From Panax quinquefolius (taxonomy: Eukaryota > Streptophyta > Magnoliopsida > Apiales > Araliaceae): a DNA stretch of 64,000 bases. Under the pieces are notes generated by a model that saw only the letters and a list, made by a program, of their open reading frames with translations, was not told the DNA's origin and ran no database searches. Numbering within the stretch: the stretch's first letter is position 1; the number at the start of each line of letters is the position of its first letter. The DNA lies in NCBI GenBank assembly GCA_020205615.1, contig CM035160.1:10453821-10517820 (forward strand), given 5' to 3'. Below, in pieces: positions 48,421-59,367 of this stretch. The position numbers and the translations under genes were made by a program.

Positions 48421-49671
48421 CAAGCTACAAACCCGAGGTGATGCGTATGAGGAAGAAAGTGCAAGAGGGTGCTATGCCGGAAGCAAGAATCGATGAAGAA
48501 GGAATACTTGAGTCAACTCCGGACTTTGTGTTCCTAACGACCGATTTAAAGTATAATATCATGATGGAAGCGCACAACACACCATTTTCAATCCATCTCA
48601 GGAGTACCAAAATGTATCATGATATTCGGCTATACATTTTGGTGGAGCAATATGAAGAGAGAGAAGCTACATTTATCTCAAGGTGTCTAACTTGTCAACG
48701 AGTTAAAGCGGAGCATCAAGTACCAAAAGGTCCATCAGAACCACTTGAAATTCCGTAATGGAAGTGGGAGCACATTACCATGGATTTCGTTACTGGGCCT
48801 TCCTAAGGTTTCTCAAGGCATTGATGCGATTTGGGTCATTGTTGATAGATTGACCAAGTCCGCTTCATTTCTTACCGATACGAGAAACTTATATACACTT
48901 GAACGCCTTGCTCAGATGTACATAAACGAGATTGTAAGATCGCATGGTATGCCAGGTATCCATAGTTTCCGATCGAGACCCAAGATTCACTTCACGATTT
49001 TGGGTTAGTTTGCAAAAAAGCTATGGGCACAGACTTCACGATTTAGCTCTAAGATATCATCCTCGCATTTGACGGACGACAATGGAGAGGACTATTCAAA
49101 CTCTTGAAGATCTATTAAGACTCGTGTCCTTAATTTCAAGGGAGTTGGGACAAGTTCTTACCATCGGTGGAGTTTTCCTACAACAACAAAGCTTATCAAG
49201 CAAGTATCGCATGGCTCCATTCAAGCGTTGTATGGAAGAAAGTGTCGCTTCTCCAAAGATGTCTTTGGGATGAGGTGGGTGAAGCAACGTTGTTGGGACC
49301 GGAGTTGGTACGTATGACTACTTTAAAAGATTTCAACGATCCGACAACGATAAAAACCTCTCACAAAATCGACAAAAGAGTTATCTTGATCTTCATCGAA
49401 AGGACGTGGAATTTGATATAGGAGATCATGTGTTGTTAAGAGTCGCTCCATGGAAAGGAGTTACAAGATTTGGAAAGAGAGGAAAACTTAATCCTCGATT
49501 CATTGGTCCATTTTAATCCTCGATCGAGTAGGAACTGTGGCCTATAGACTCGCTTTTACCGCCAAATATATCTCGTGTTCATAACGCTTTTCACATATCC
49601 ATGTTACGTAAATATGTGAAAGACCCGAACCATATTATTGAGTTAGAAACCGGACGAAATAGCGGAAGATT
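48421..49671 (+). pseudogene. A integrase
   Basis: The zinc-binding domain is open at 48438-48758: HNTPFSIHLRSTKMYH, then CLTCQRVKAEHQ, with Cys codons at 48684-48686 and 48693-48695. The catalytic core begins after a frame change at MDFVTGLP (Asp codon 48783-48785), with IDAIWVIVDRLTKSA and [16 protein letters not shown]. The second catalytic block reads [10 protein letters not shown] in place of SDRDPRFT, so its Asp is lost in this frame. The [12 protein letters not shown] block with the catalytic Glu is at about 49083-49118. The C-terminal region ([17 protein letters not shown], 49265-49320; [18 protein letters not shown]; RVGTVAYRLA) is interrupted by shifts. Confidence 0.9.
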
Positions 49672-49876
49672 TGACGTATGAAGAGTTTCCTCGCTTCAAA
49701 TTTTGGATAAGAAGGAACATATTCTACGCCCAAGGTTATACCTCAAGTCAAAGTTTTGTGGAGGAACCACGATGTTGAGGAAATGACTTGGGAGTTAGAA
49801 TCAAAATGAAATCAAGGTATCCTTACCTCTTCGACATACCAGTACGCACCCTAATTTCGAGGGCGAAATTTCATAA
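49672..49876 (+). pseudogene. A chromodomain and pol terminus
   Basis: The C-terminal chromodomain of Tekay-type integrases is thought to bind modified histones. Visible are a YEE-like start, ILDKKEHILR-like residues, then PKVIPQVKVLWRNHDVEEMTWELES (about 49728-49806), followed by RYPYLF in another frame. The conserved end NFEGEIS and TAA are at 49874-49876. The aromatic residues expected for the binding cage are partly present (the Trp residues of VLW and TW). Confidence 0.85.
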
Positions 49877-49886
49877 GAAGGGAGGT
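49877..49886 (+). other. A polypurine tract
   Basis: GAAGGGAGGT lies between the pol stop and the 3' LTR start TGTAAG. Confidence 0.85.
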
Positions 49887-52334
49887 TGTAAGACCCCAGA
49901 TTTTATAAATAAAGATGAATTTTTCTATAAATATTATTTTTGAATATTATGGAATAAATTTGATATAATGTTATAGTTGTGGGTAATATTTATAAATTTT
50001 GCAAAGTATGCAAGTTGTTATAAAATATTCGTTTGGTCTGGGAATATTCTTTTTGTTAGGGAATATTCGTGATAATGGCTCAATCATTGGTGGACCCCAC
50101 AATGTAATTATTGGCTTGATTGAGAAAACGACAAAATATTTTTTATAAAAATAACTACGGAAGTTTTACCGTTGATCTTTGTTGAACTACTTTCGGTAGT
50201 AAAAGTACAATAATACTTGTGGTTGCATAAGAAGCACACCAGTATTGATTATTGATGCTTATGTGAGAAGTCACTCATTTGATTCCATATTGATTAATAA
50301 TATGAATTATTATAATGATAATGACGCTTTTGTTTTATTCATTATTATTAATGTAATAAAACGAAACATCTTTTATATAAAATGTAATACTTTATTAAAG
50401 TTATTTTATAAATAAAATATATTATATTTTATTATGCATAGTGTTGCGTAGTGTTTTTTGCATAGTGTTTGCATAGTAAAATGTTTTTATATAAATAGAA
50501 TATATTATATTTTATTTAAAAGATTTTGCTTTAAATATGGACCGTCGATTAAAGTAAATCAATCACTGGACCGCTTCATGGATTAATTACTATGCATTCC
50601 ATTTTCCTATAAATAGAAGCTCATTCCTTCATTATTTTCTTACGAATTCATTGAAACTCTAGAGAGAAATTATAGAGAGAAGTTTATAGAGAAAGTTATA
50701 GAAAGAAGAAGAGTATTCTCGCTACTTCACTACTTCTATATTCAGTTCTTTTACTAGAAGGGGTGTTATTCTTTTTTCTTGAAGAGAACTTCATTATTCC
50801 ATTCACTATTATTCATTGGAATAACTCAGAAAAAGTGGTATACCCTATACATAACTCAGTATATGCATGATATCCTATACTTGGTGATATCCTTATGTTA
50901 TTCCATTCTTATTTATTCTCATTGGAATAACTTTTATATCTGCCATTTACCCTATACTTGGTGACATTCTTCTATTATTCATTTGGAACATCCTGCATGC
51001 GTGTGTTTTACACTGCACTGGTTTCGCTCTTTATTATTATTCTCATTGAACATCCGTGCTCGCATGTGTTTACACCGACCGGTTCCGCCTTTTATCATTC
51101 TGTTGGAATATCCTATCTGTGTGTTTTACACCGGATCCGGTTCCATCTTCATTATTCTGTTGGAACATCCCGCTTGCGTGTGAATTTCACCTCGACCGGT
51201 TCCGTTATTATTATTATGTGGAATAACTTCATGCTATCAAGCACCGCATGCATGGTGATTTCTTTTATTAACCCATTCTTTATTATACCCAAATGGTTAA
51301 AACTTTGACTTCTATACTCCATGAAATTAGTGGAATATCCTCGACATTTCAAGGCTTCATCCAAAGATCCTTTCATGGAAATATTCTTCTCAAAGATTCT
51401 TGAATTTTACTCTACAAAGCAAAGATCATGTCGACAGTTTGACGTTAATAATTTCGGATAAAATAATTCTTGAACTTGTTTTATTGAATTCTTATATCAT
51501 TGTCATCATCCTCATGTTTATATTTAATTTTTTAAAGTCATCTGTGGCACGTAGAGCATGGATGGACTTGGTATGATTATGACCGAGGATTATTGATTAT
51601 TCTGTCATGGCGACCGTAATGTTACAAATGATGTGGTAAAAATCCTCGAAGGTAGAGTGCATTGATGGACGATTGTTGGCATGATCATGACCATTAATGA
51701 ATACACAACTATTCTCGGCCCGTGAGTGCGTGAATAATTGTGGTCGTGATACTTAAAGAATATCCTTGGTAGTAAAGTGTAGGTGATTCGATGATGTGGA
51801 TTATTTATTAAAGTCGAGTCTCAAATTATAACAAAGTGATGAAAAACCTTTTAAATCATAAAAATAGTAGATTTTATTTTCTACTTGACTCTTTTAATGG
51901 ATCAGATATTCACCGCAGCTAAACCGGTTTATCATTGTATTTTATCGGTTTAACATTGTTGAAGACTATTGATAATTTATTCTGCATTATCTTAGTCATA
52001 ATATTTCTTCTTGGGCTAGTTGAGCTCACCCTTTCTTTCAACCGTTCTCTTCGTGAAATGAGAATATAAATTTGGGACGAGCCGGGAAACGAGTGATGGT
52101 CCCGAAGATAAGATTAGTAGTCCTCACTATTCTCGTGAAATAGTGTGATAATAATTGTAATGAGGACTTTTTGTTTGAGTTTGTATAATATCTAGTAGAT
52201 TTATATTTGTATTTAAACTCACGCTTTATGTCGTATTGTACACGACGCTTATGTTAATAAGTTGTATTTAAATTTTGTACCATGTAAGTGGCGACCCAAT
52301 ATGGGTGATGTATACCTAATTTTGGGGCGCCACA
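49887..52334 (+). repeat. A 3' LTR
   Basis: It runs from TGTAAGACCCCAGATTTTAT to TTGGGGCGCCACA and is collinear with 39996-42453. The two copies are nearly the same in A/T stretches and differ mainly by short indels where G or C occurs. TATAAATAG is at 50608-50616. Confidence 0.95.
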
Positions 52335-52339
52335 TATTT

Positions 52340-53060
52340 TATATATATATGTGTACGCTACTAAACAAGATGAGACAAATTAATAACAAACCCTCAATTT
52401 TTTATATTAAGTCCTAAGCGCTCAAAGATATTTGGAATATCGAACGTCGCCTTCTCAGCATGATAAAATTAATAGAGTATTAAATATTTAATATGAGTTT
52501 GTTGTGTCACCACAAGGCAAGTATTAAGTATTTAAGATGTTAATTTATCACATTTGATGCTTATAAAGAAAATTGAACAATATTGTTTTGTTGTGTCACC
52601 ACAAGGATGATATTTTTCTTTTTGAATATATGGAGTGCTAGGTCGGACTTAACTTGGATAATTTTGATTCTGGATGTGCCACCACTCGATCAAAATAATC
52701 TAAGAGGCAAAAGAAAAGGAGTTACATAGTTGATGTAATTGACAAAAGTTGTCTACCTATTTATTTATATATAGTTTGTTGTGTCACCACAAGGCTATAT
52801 ACATTTGAAATGGGATCCTTATTCTCACTAACAAATCTTTAATTAGATTTTGTCGAACTATATAAGTGAGGTAATATAGTTTGAAGAAAATAGTGGGAGA
52901 TACCAATTTAAAATAAGACCTAATTTATTTTGGTAATTAATAAAAGAATGTATGTTAAAATGTTGTTAATTACAAATTCATTTACGTAATTTTATAATGT
53001 CTAAAATTACTATCATCGCGAAGCATATTAGATGCTAAATTAACCGCAATCAATTAAACG
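52340..53060 (+). other. C leader, downstream part with repeated hairpin
   Basis: This is non-coding sequence between A and copia gag. TTGTGTCACCACAAGG occurs exactly at 52502-52517, 52591-52606 and 52779-52794, and in degenerate form (GATGTGCCACCACTCG) at 52673-52688. Each copy can fold into a 5-bp stem, TTGTG/CACAA. Being upstream of gag in the transcript, it could act in packaging or translation; this is inference. Confidence 0.7.
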
Positions 53061-53788
53061 GATTGGTTAAGGAATTTGAGAATAGTTCTCATAGTTGAAA
53101 AGCTATCTTATGTCCTTAATACGCCTATCCTCAAGAATGGTTGCGCATAATGCCTCTAAGAAGACATTGCTACTTTTAGAAAGTGGCAAGATGATGCACA
53201 ATTAGCTCAATGCATCATGCTCGCATCTATGAGTAACGAGCTTCAAATCGGCATGAAACTATGGATGCTTCTACTATATTCCCGCACATCAAGTAGTTGA
53301 TGGTGAGAAAAGTAGATCCGATAGATATCGATATCTAAAGAGCTCTTCCGATCTAGAATGGGCAATGGCACTATAAGATGCATAAAAAAGTTCTTAACAT
53401 AATCAATTTGATTGATCAATTAGGACAACGAGTTTTGTCATGGATGGAGAGTTGAGCCAAGATTTGATCTTGCACTCACTCCCGGACTCCTTTCACAATT
53501 GTTGTGAATTTTTCATATAAACAAGCTAGATATCAGCTTTGTTGATTTGCTTAACATGTTGAAAAATGTTGAGGGTCACTTTCCAACCAAGAAAGATCAA
53601 GTCTTACTAGTAGGGGCCAAAGGATCTTCTGAAAAGAAGAACGATTCAAAGAAGGTACATAGAAAGGCAAAAACAAAGGATAATAAGAACAAAATTGATA
53701 CGTATAGCAAAGGAGTTTGCTTCCACTACAATAAGCCTGGACACTGGAAAGAAACTGCAAGAAGCATCTTGCAGAGGCTAACCAAATA
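53061..53788 (+). pseudogene. C gag (copia type)
   Basis: Frameshifted pieces match copia gag: KLSYVLNTPI (53100), DDAQLAQCIMLASMSNELQ (about 53190-53240), an ISKELFRSRMGNG-like helix (53330-53360), HINKLDISFVDLLNMLKNVEGHFP, then a Lys-rich stretch. The zinc knuckle reads CFHYNKPGHWKE, where the second Cys is Tyr and the last Cys is lost. The last 80 codons (53547-53789) are open. Confidence 0.85.
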
Positions 53789-53839
53789 AGCTTAGTGAAG
53801 TTTCGGTTACAATACAAATTTGTTCATGATTTAAAATAA

Positions 53840-55080
53840 ATTTTTCTTTAAGTCAAGGTTCTACTTGGGTATTGGATACCGACTTTGGTTATCATAAATA
53901 TAGATTTATGAAGGGACCAAGCAGAAGTAGAAAGTTAACAAAGATAAGTAATCCTATGTGTGGAAAATGAAGCAAAGGTTGCAACATTAGCCATAGAAAC
54001 TTATAGTTTAAAGACCGCCACGGCAAATCTATTAAGTCAATAAGTTGTTATTGTATTCTAGTTCTCGTTGAAAACATTATTTCCATTTTATTGTTGGACA
54101 ATGAAATCTTTGGTATTATATTTAAGAACAATTGTTGTTCTATTTATAATAATAATGTTTCGTATAATCCGAAAGATTACTTAATGGATTTTGTATACTG
54201 ACTTACGTGAAAAATTATTTTGTAAATTGAACAAACTAGTATAAGAAAAGGAGATGATCATTCAAAGAGTCGAATGTATGTATTTGTTGAAATACAAGTG
54301 TGAATTATATGAAAGGTTCAAAGAATTGTAGTGAAACAAATTGGCAAAGTATTAAGATTCTTTGATTAGATCAAGGAATAAATACTTGTGCAATAAGTTT
54401 CTAGATCATCTCAAATGGTTTTCTCATAATGGACACATCCCGATACGCAATAATTGATTGATGTATCCGAATGAAAAATCGTACCTTGTTGGACATGGTG
54501 CGGTCCATAATAATTTTACCGACATTCCAAAGATCCTTCAGGATAATGTCCTAGAATCAGGTCGACATATCTACGAAAATGGTAACCTCAAAATCCAAAT
54601 TTCAAGACTCCATAAAAGTTATGGATGGGGAGGATTCCTAATCTTAAGTATATTAAGATAAGGGGTTGTCCAACTTATGTGAAAAGGTTTCAAAGGATAA
54701 GCTTGGGACAAGATTTTATAAGTGTCGATTTGTGGGACATCCTAAAGTAAGTTTAGGGTATATGTTCTATAATCCTACTTAGCAAAAGGTGTTTGTTATG
54801 AAAACACGCCGCCTTCTAAGATAAAGGTGTTTATCATCAAGGGGCTAAGTAGGAGGATAATAGATCTTGAAGAGTTCAAGAACCACAAAACACTATAAGT
54901 CAAATAAGAGGAACCTATAGATAGACCTATTGTACCACAACCGAATCGTAAATCTGGAATAGTACCGAAGATACCTAGGAGGTATGGATTCATCATAGAT
55001 GATGATGATGAGGTACGCATCATAGAAGATGATGATCTAGAGTTACATACGATGAGGTAAGAGTTTAAGTGTGTACAAAA
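53840..55080 (+). pseudogene. C protease and integrase (copia type)
   Basis: Protease begins at STWVLDTDFGYH (53855-53900); the catalytic motif DTG reads DTD, so a key residue has changed. A KVATLAIETYSLK-like segment follows. Integrase remnants include FLDHLKWFSHNGH (54395-54440), an open piece 54458-54661 with DMVRS-like and FTDIPK motifs, then a GCPTYVKR block (about 54660) typical of copia integrase C-termini. An acidic stretch, YGFIIDDDDEVRIIEDDD (about 54975-55035), lies in the usual integrase-RT linker. Frames change many times. Confidence 0.8.
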
Positions 55081-55109
55081 GGGTCAGTGGGAGCGAGCGT
55101 CTTGAAATT

Positions 55110-55980
55110 TCTAGTATTATATGTTGATATACTACGGATGAGGAATTACATACCAATCCTACAATCAGAAAAAATAAAGTTGTCTAAACAATCCTCCACG
55201 AATGATTTGGGAAGAGTATCTTAATTGGGGATATAAATCTATATAGATAGATTTAAGAGGATGCTCGACTTAACCCAAGGAACGTATATTCATTTGATGC
55301 TAAATTCGTTTAGCATGGCAAAATCCAAGAGATGTCTCATTTAGATGAGCTATGGAGTGTATCTCTCTTAATAGTCCCCATAGACTCCAAAAAGAGAGAT
55401 CGCATGAGTAACTATCATGTATCCAATGAAATATACGAGACTTGATGTCGATCACCATATTCGGAGAAGATCACCGTAAAGACGTTGAAAAACATCTTAA
55501 AGTTCTTAACCCAAGACTAAGGATGTGAGCGTCATATGGTGGGTCCGAATTAAAATAAGAGGGCTTTACAGACTCAAGTTTTTCGCATGCACTCAAGACG
55601 AATCGAAAATCCACTTTAAGGTAAAGTGTTACCTTGAACGATTAGTGCGAAGAATCGAAAGGTTCCAAACAAAGAAAGAGTTCTTTGGTTTAGTGATAAA
55701 GACAAAGTATATAGCTATAAATGAAGTCGCAAGTTGATTGTTTGGATTAAAAGTTCATTACGTAACTAGGAATAGTTCCTAAGTCTCATCTTGGATCTAA
55801 ACATGTGTTGTGGGCACTTTCATTTGATTATTAGAATCATTGAAGATGGGAAATCACTATAGAGATAGTGGACTCTCAAGAACAACATTACATATCTATT
55901 AACTAAAGCTTATCCAATGCCAGGATAATCGCCACTTAGAGAAGAAGAGTATGAGATACCATGATTTATCGGCTTTAGTG
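55110..55980 (+). pseudogene. C RT end and RNase H remnant (copia type)
   Basis: The catalytic RT core is absent: the sequence passes from the linker to the RT C-terminal part, with STNDLGRVS, GIKIYIDRFKRMLDL and TYIHLML-like residues (55190-55310). It continues to the RNase H connection (TVKTLKNILKFLTQD, 55470-55515) and the RNase H block KTKYIAINEVAS (about 55700-55735). A shifted LTKAYPMPG end follows at about 55900. Length and the missing YVDD box show a large deletion. Confidence 0.8.
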
Positions 55981-55982
55981 CA

Positions 55983-55992
55983 AGTGGGAGAT
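55983..55992 (+). other. C polypurine tract
   Basis: AGTGGGAGAT immediately precedes the 3' LTR start TGAAAG, the common copia PPT form. Confidence 0.85.
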
Positions 55993-57886
55993 TGAAAGTA
56001 GTATGCACACAAGCCAATCATGTTTGATGATAAAGCATATACTTTGTAATAATCTTATTCATTTATTAATAAAAAGTATTAATTAATTAAAGGCTTTTAA
56101 TTATCTACACGATGCCGCTTTTATAATATGTGATAAACCCATAGTTTTAAGCAATGCTTTTAGAATAATGATGATGATCATTCTAATGAGATCTAAATTC
56201 TTAGAAAGCTTAAAACTAAAATAGTTCCCAATCATTGGATTACTAAATTGGGGATTAGTGGATCCGAATAGATTGGTACATACGTTGTTTGCTTTCATTG
56301 GATGAGGATGATTGATCTCATGATCATTTGTGTGGAGACACTAAAGCAAGTATGTAGGTGCTTATTAGAGAATAAGTTCAATCGAATACGGGCTCGCTAA
56401 CTAATACCTAATGGAGTTTTACTTCACCGTCAATAGAATTCCTCAGAGTGATAGTAGTACAAGTAATCCTTGGACTTGAGATCATCATAGTATCTTGTGT
56501 ATGATGAGTTATACTTTGACTTATTCCTTAAGACCCTTAGGGTATATCAAAGGGTATGCTTGGGTATAATAAGTCAGATACATGGAGATAATGTATGATC
56601 AATAAAGAATCTACCACTTCTAATAAAAGAAGAGAAATGTCCTATGTGATTCGATAAATGACAACCCAAAGTAGTCCTCGATTAAGGCGTAATGAAATTA
56701 GAAAGGAGTTTCTAATTTGCATTATTTGAGTTGTGCATTTAAGAGTCGAAATACATATAATTAAATAAAATAAGACTTGACAAGAATTCCATGCCTTATA
56801 TTTAATTGGGACATCAGTATGGTGGAAGGATTGAATTGTATTTGAACTATTTACTCAAAGGTTCTTTTATGATTAATGTTGAAATCTATATTATCCGAAA
56901 AGTCGTTGATCGCTAGGAGGCTTATCCCTATCAGAGAATAAATATTATTTATTTAAATAAATTAATTGTTTAATTTATTTATTTAAATAAGATTAGAATT
57001 GTTCTAATTGATTTATTCACAACCTATTAATATGGAGAACCTAAAGGGTCACACCATAAAAGGAAGAATAATTATTTAAGAAGTTAATGACATAATCGTA
57101 ATAATATAAAGTTATGTATATTTAATTTAATCTATGGTGATAGAATAAATTAAATAGCTTAATAATTATTATTTAATATTTTAAAATATTAAATATAAAT
57201 TAATAAGAGGAGTCTTATTAATATTATTACAATTATTATTATTTTAATTTCTAAAAGAGTTTAGGAATTAATTTAATATAAGTATTTCATTTATTCCTAA
57301 TTGGATTAGGAAGGAAAATTAGTTAAAGGAGTTTAATTAATTATCCCTAATAAGATTAGGGAGCTTAATTAATTAAAAGAATTTAATTAATTAAATAAAT
57401 CCCAATTCCTTAATTGTTAAGGTGGGTTGCCCACATCTATAAATAAGAGGAGTCTTATTACGGGTGTTGGGGTTGTTGACTTTTCAACATACTGACATAA
57501 TTCCAATTGTTGGGAGAGTACACCCTTTCTATAGAGATAGAAAACTAGGGTTTAGCCAACCACCTTTTTTTTTTCTTGAATCATTATTATTCCTCGGTGG
57601 ATCACCTCAGAGGCCAAACATATGGGTGGCTAACGTTGATCAAAGGAAGGAACAAAACCCCAGGTGGATTCAAGTTGAACGCGAAAGGATTTGGAGGTGA
57701 ACTTGTACTTCTAGGAAACTCGATCTTCAAGGGTATGATTTTATTCTTTATCTTTTCGCTTAATTAATAATTGTGCATAAAGGGTGATCCGGTATATGGT
57801 TTGTAAATTTTTTTAAACTTTGATTTTACACGTTTCCGCACTTTTTATGCAATTTGATTGCGCTCATGAATATTACAAACCTAACA
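55993..57886 (+). repeat. C 3' LTR
   Basis: It runs from TGAAAGTAGTATGCACACAA to AACCTAACA, followed by the ATTCC duplication. It is collinear with 36409-38308, with scattered small differences. A TATA box is at 57438-57445. Confidence 0.93.
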
Positions 57887-57891
57887 ATTCC

Positions 57892-58560
57892 ACCCTTAAG
57901 TGCTTCTTCACATTCCTGATCCATGATTTGAATCATTATTCTCCGATCCATATCGAATTCGGGTTGACCGTTATGCACAGTGTAATTCCAAATTCGATGT
58001 TGGGTTCTCCCAATTCTCATTCCAAAAAGCAAAGTCCATTTCATCTATTTTGGCTTTATTGATCTGACATCTTTTTCTACACTATCAACGCGTTGTCAGC
58101 GCTTTTTTACCCACGCATCGCTCATTCTCCTTCGCTCGCTTGTTTCTTCTTTCACCGATCTTTGATTTTAAATTCTCGATTCCAACTTTAATATCTTACA
58201 CCCTCGCCAAAGCGTGATTTTGTTAGAGCATCACATTTCGGGTAACCCAATTTTGAATTGTTGTATCCCTTTGTTCCACGATCGTCATTGCTCTTCAACC
58301 TCATGAACACGATTTTGTAATTCTAAGTTTTGATCATAAATTTCTTCTAACCAATTCTCCTCGTGTTCCCTTCTTTCTCTTCTTCCTCACTCTCACCGCT
58401 ACTGCCAAGAACTAAGCTCGGGTGCAACAATTAGTTCTTCATTCACTACGTGGATATCTCTAATTTGTTCCTCGTCCGACACCTTTGCATTAACCTCGAT
58501 TAGTGATTAAAGGTGTCACAACGGTCATTCACTCCATCAGGTGAATATTTTCAATTTGCA
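57892..58560 (-). other. N2 internal segment of unknown origin
   Basis: This is the gag-side part of N2 between copia C and the leader. It does not resemble the gag of A, I or N1. Read leftward, pieces of several frames look protein-like: NAKVSDEEQIRDIHVVNEEL, a Glu-rich stretch, YDQNLELQNRVHEVEEQ (coiled-coil-like) and an open frame ending at 57826. Base composition is less AT-rich than around it. It may be a diverged gag or captured host sequence; no domain is recognised. Confidence 0.4.
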
Positions 58561-58730
58561 TTTCCAAACACCGCCACAACACAAGAGGTTAATTAATATA
58601 TCAAATATTATCCCTATACTCCGGACCGACCAATTAAATAACAAATAAACTTAGGTAGGTCATACTAGCGAAGAATTCCCCCTCTCCCCTCCTAGTTCTT
58701 ATCTCAAGATCTTAGCCGTGGATCATATCC

Positions 58731-58747
58731 CTAAGCTCGATACCAAC
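58731..58747 (-). other. N2 primer-binding site
   Basis: CTAAGCTCGATACCAAC adjoins the right LTR and is the same complement of a tRNA-Met site as in N1. Bases 58561-58730 are leader sequence shared with N1. Confidence 0.85.
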
Positions 58748-59367
58748 CGTGACGCCCCCAAAATTAGGTATACGCCACCCATCTTGGGTCGCCACTTACA
58801 CGGTACATAAATTCAAATACAAACTTAATTATACATCCGTCGTGTAACATACGACAATACATAAACCGAGAGTTCTAATAGAATATTGTCATTTAGATAA
58901 TATCCATACTCAAGAGTCCTCATTACATTTATTGTCACACTATTAACAAAATAAATGAGGACTACTAATGCTATCTTCTGGACCATCACCCTTTTCCTCG
59001 ACTCGTCCCAAATATATTCTCATTTCTCGAAGAGAATAAAGGAAAGAAAAGGGTGAGCTCAACTAGCCCAAAGAAAGAAATATTATAACTAAGATAATGC
59101 GTAATAAATTATCAATAGTCTTCAACAATGTTAAACCGATAAAATACAATAGACAACCAGCTTAATCTGCAAAGTGAATATCTGAATCCATTAAAAGAGT
59201 CAAGTAGAAAATAAAGTCTACTATCTTTTAGGTTTTAAAAGGTTTTCATCAATTTTTATCACTAAGACTCAGCTTTAATGAATAAACCACATTATCTAAT
59301 CATCCCTGTACCACGGTCAAGGATTTTCATCAAATTATCAATGGTCATGACTATACCGAATCACCCC
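58748..59367 (-). repeat. N2 5' LTR, interrupted by E
   Basis: It starts CGTGACGCCCCCAAAATTAG and is collinear with 31091-31700, then stops at 59367 where the beta LTR of E begins. The missing part should lie right of E, beyond the window. Confidence 0.88.

Larger units (their letters stand above)
39996..52334 (+). mobile_element. A: full-length alpha-type Tekay/Del gypsy element
   Basis: LTRs 39996-42453 and 49887-52334 flank PBS, gag, protease, RT, RNase H, integrase with chromodomain, and PPT. Identical TATTT duplications are at 39991-39995 and 52335-52339. F (45338-47916) interrupts RNase H. It sits in the untranslated leader of copia C. It is the only element in the window with both LTRs and a recognisable complete set of pol domains. 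Confidence 0.95.
36409..57886 (+). mobile_element. C: Ty1/copia element, interrupted by A
   Basis: 5' LTR is 36409-38308, PBS TGGCATCAGAGCC, a long leader (38323-39995, resuming at 52340), gag, protease, integrase, RT/RNase H remnants, PPT and 3' LTR (55993-57886). Identical duplications ATTCC (36404-36408 and 57887-57891) flank it. Element order (integrase before RT) marks it as copia. The RT core is missing and all frames are broken. Confidence 0.92.
31091..59367 (-). mobile_element. N2: non-autonomous alpha-type gypsy element, interrupted
   Basis: It consists of 31091-36408 and 57892-59367. The left LTR is complete (31091-33653) and followed by a PPT. The internal region has the same layout as N1 (pol terminus, 57-bp array, non-coding filler, protease remnant), then the copia insertion C, an unrecognised segment, a PBS and the first 620 bases of the right LTR. 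That LTR is cut by E at 59368. The left target duplication would be CAAGT (31086-31090); the right end lies beyond the window. Confidence 0.88.

Noticed and set aside
50958..51308. 116-codon plus-strand ORF
   Set aside because: Same repeat array in the A 3' LTR; other frames are open too.
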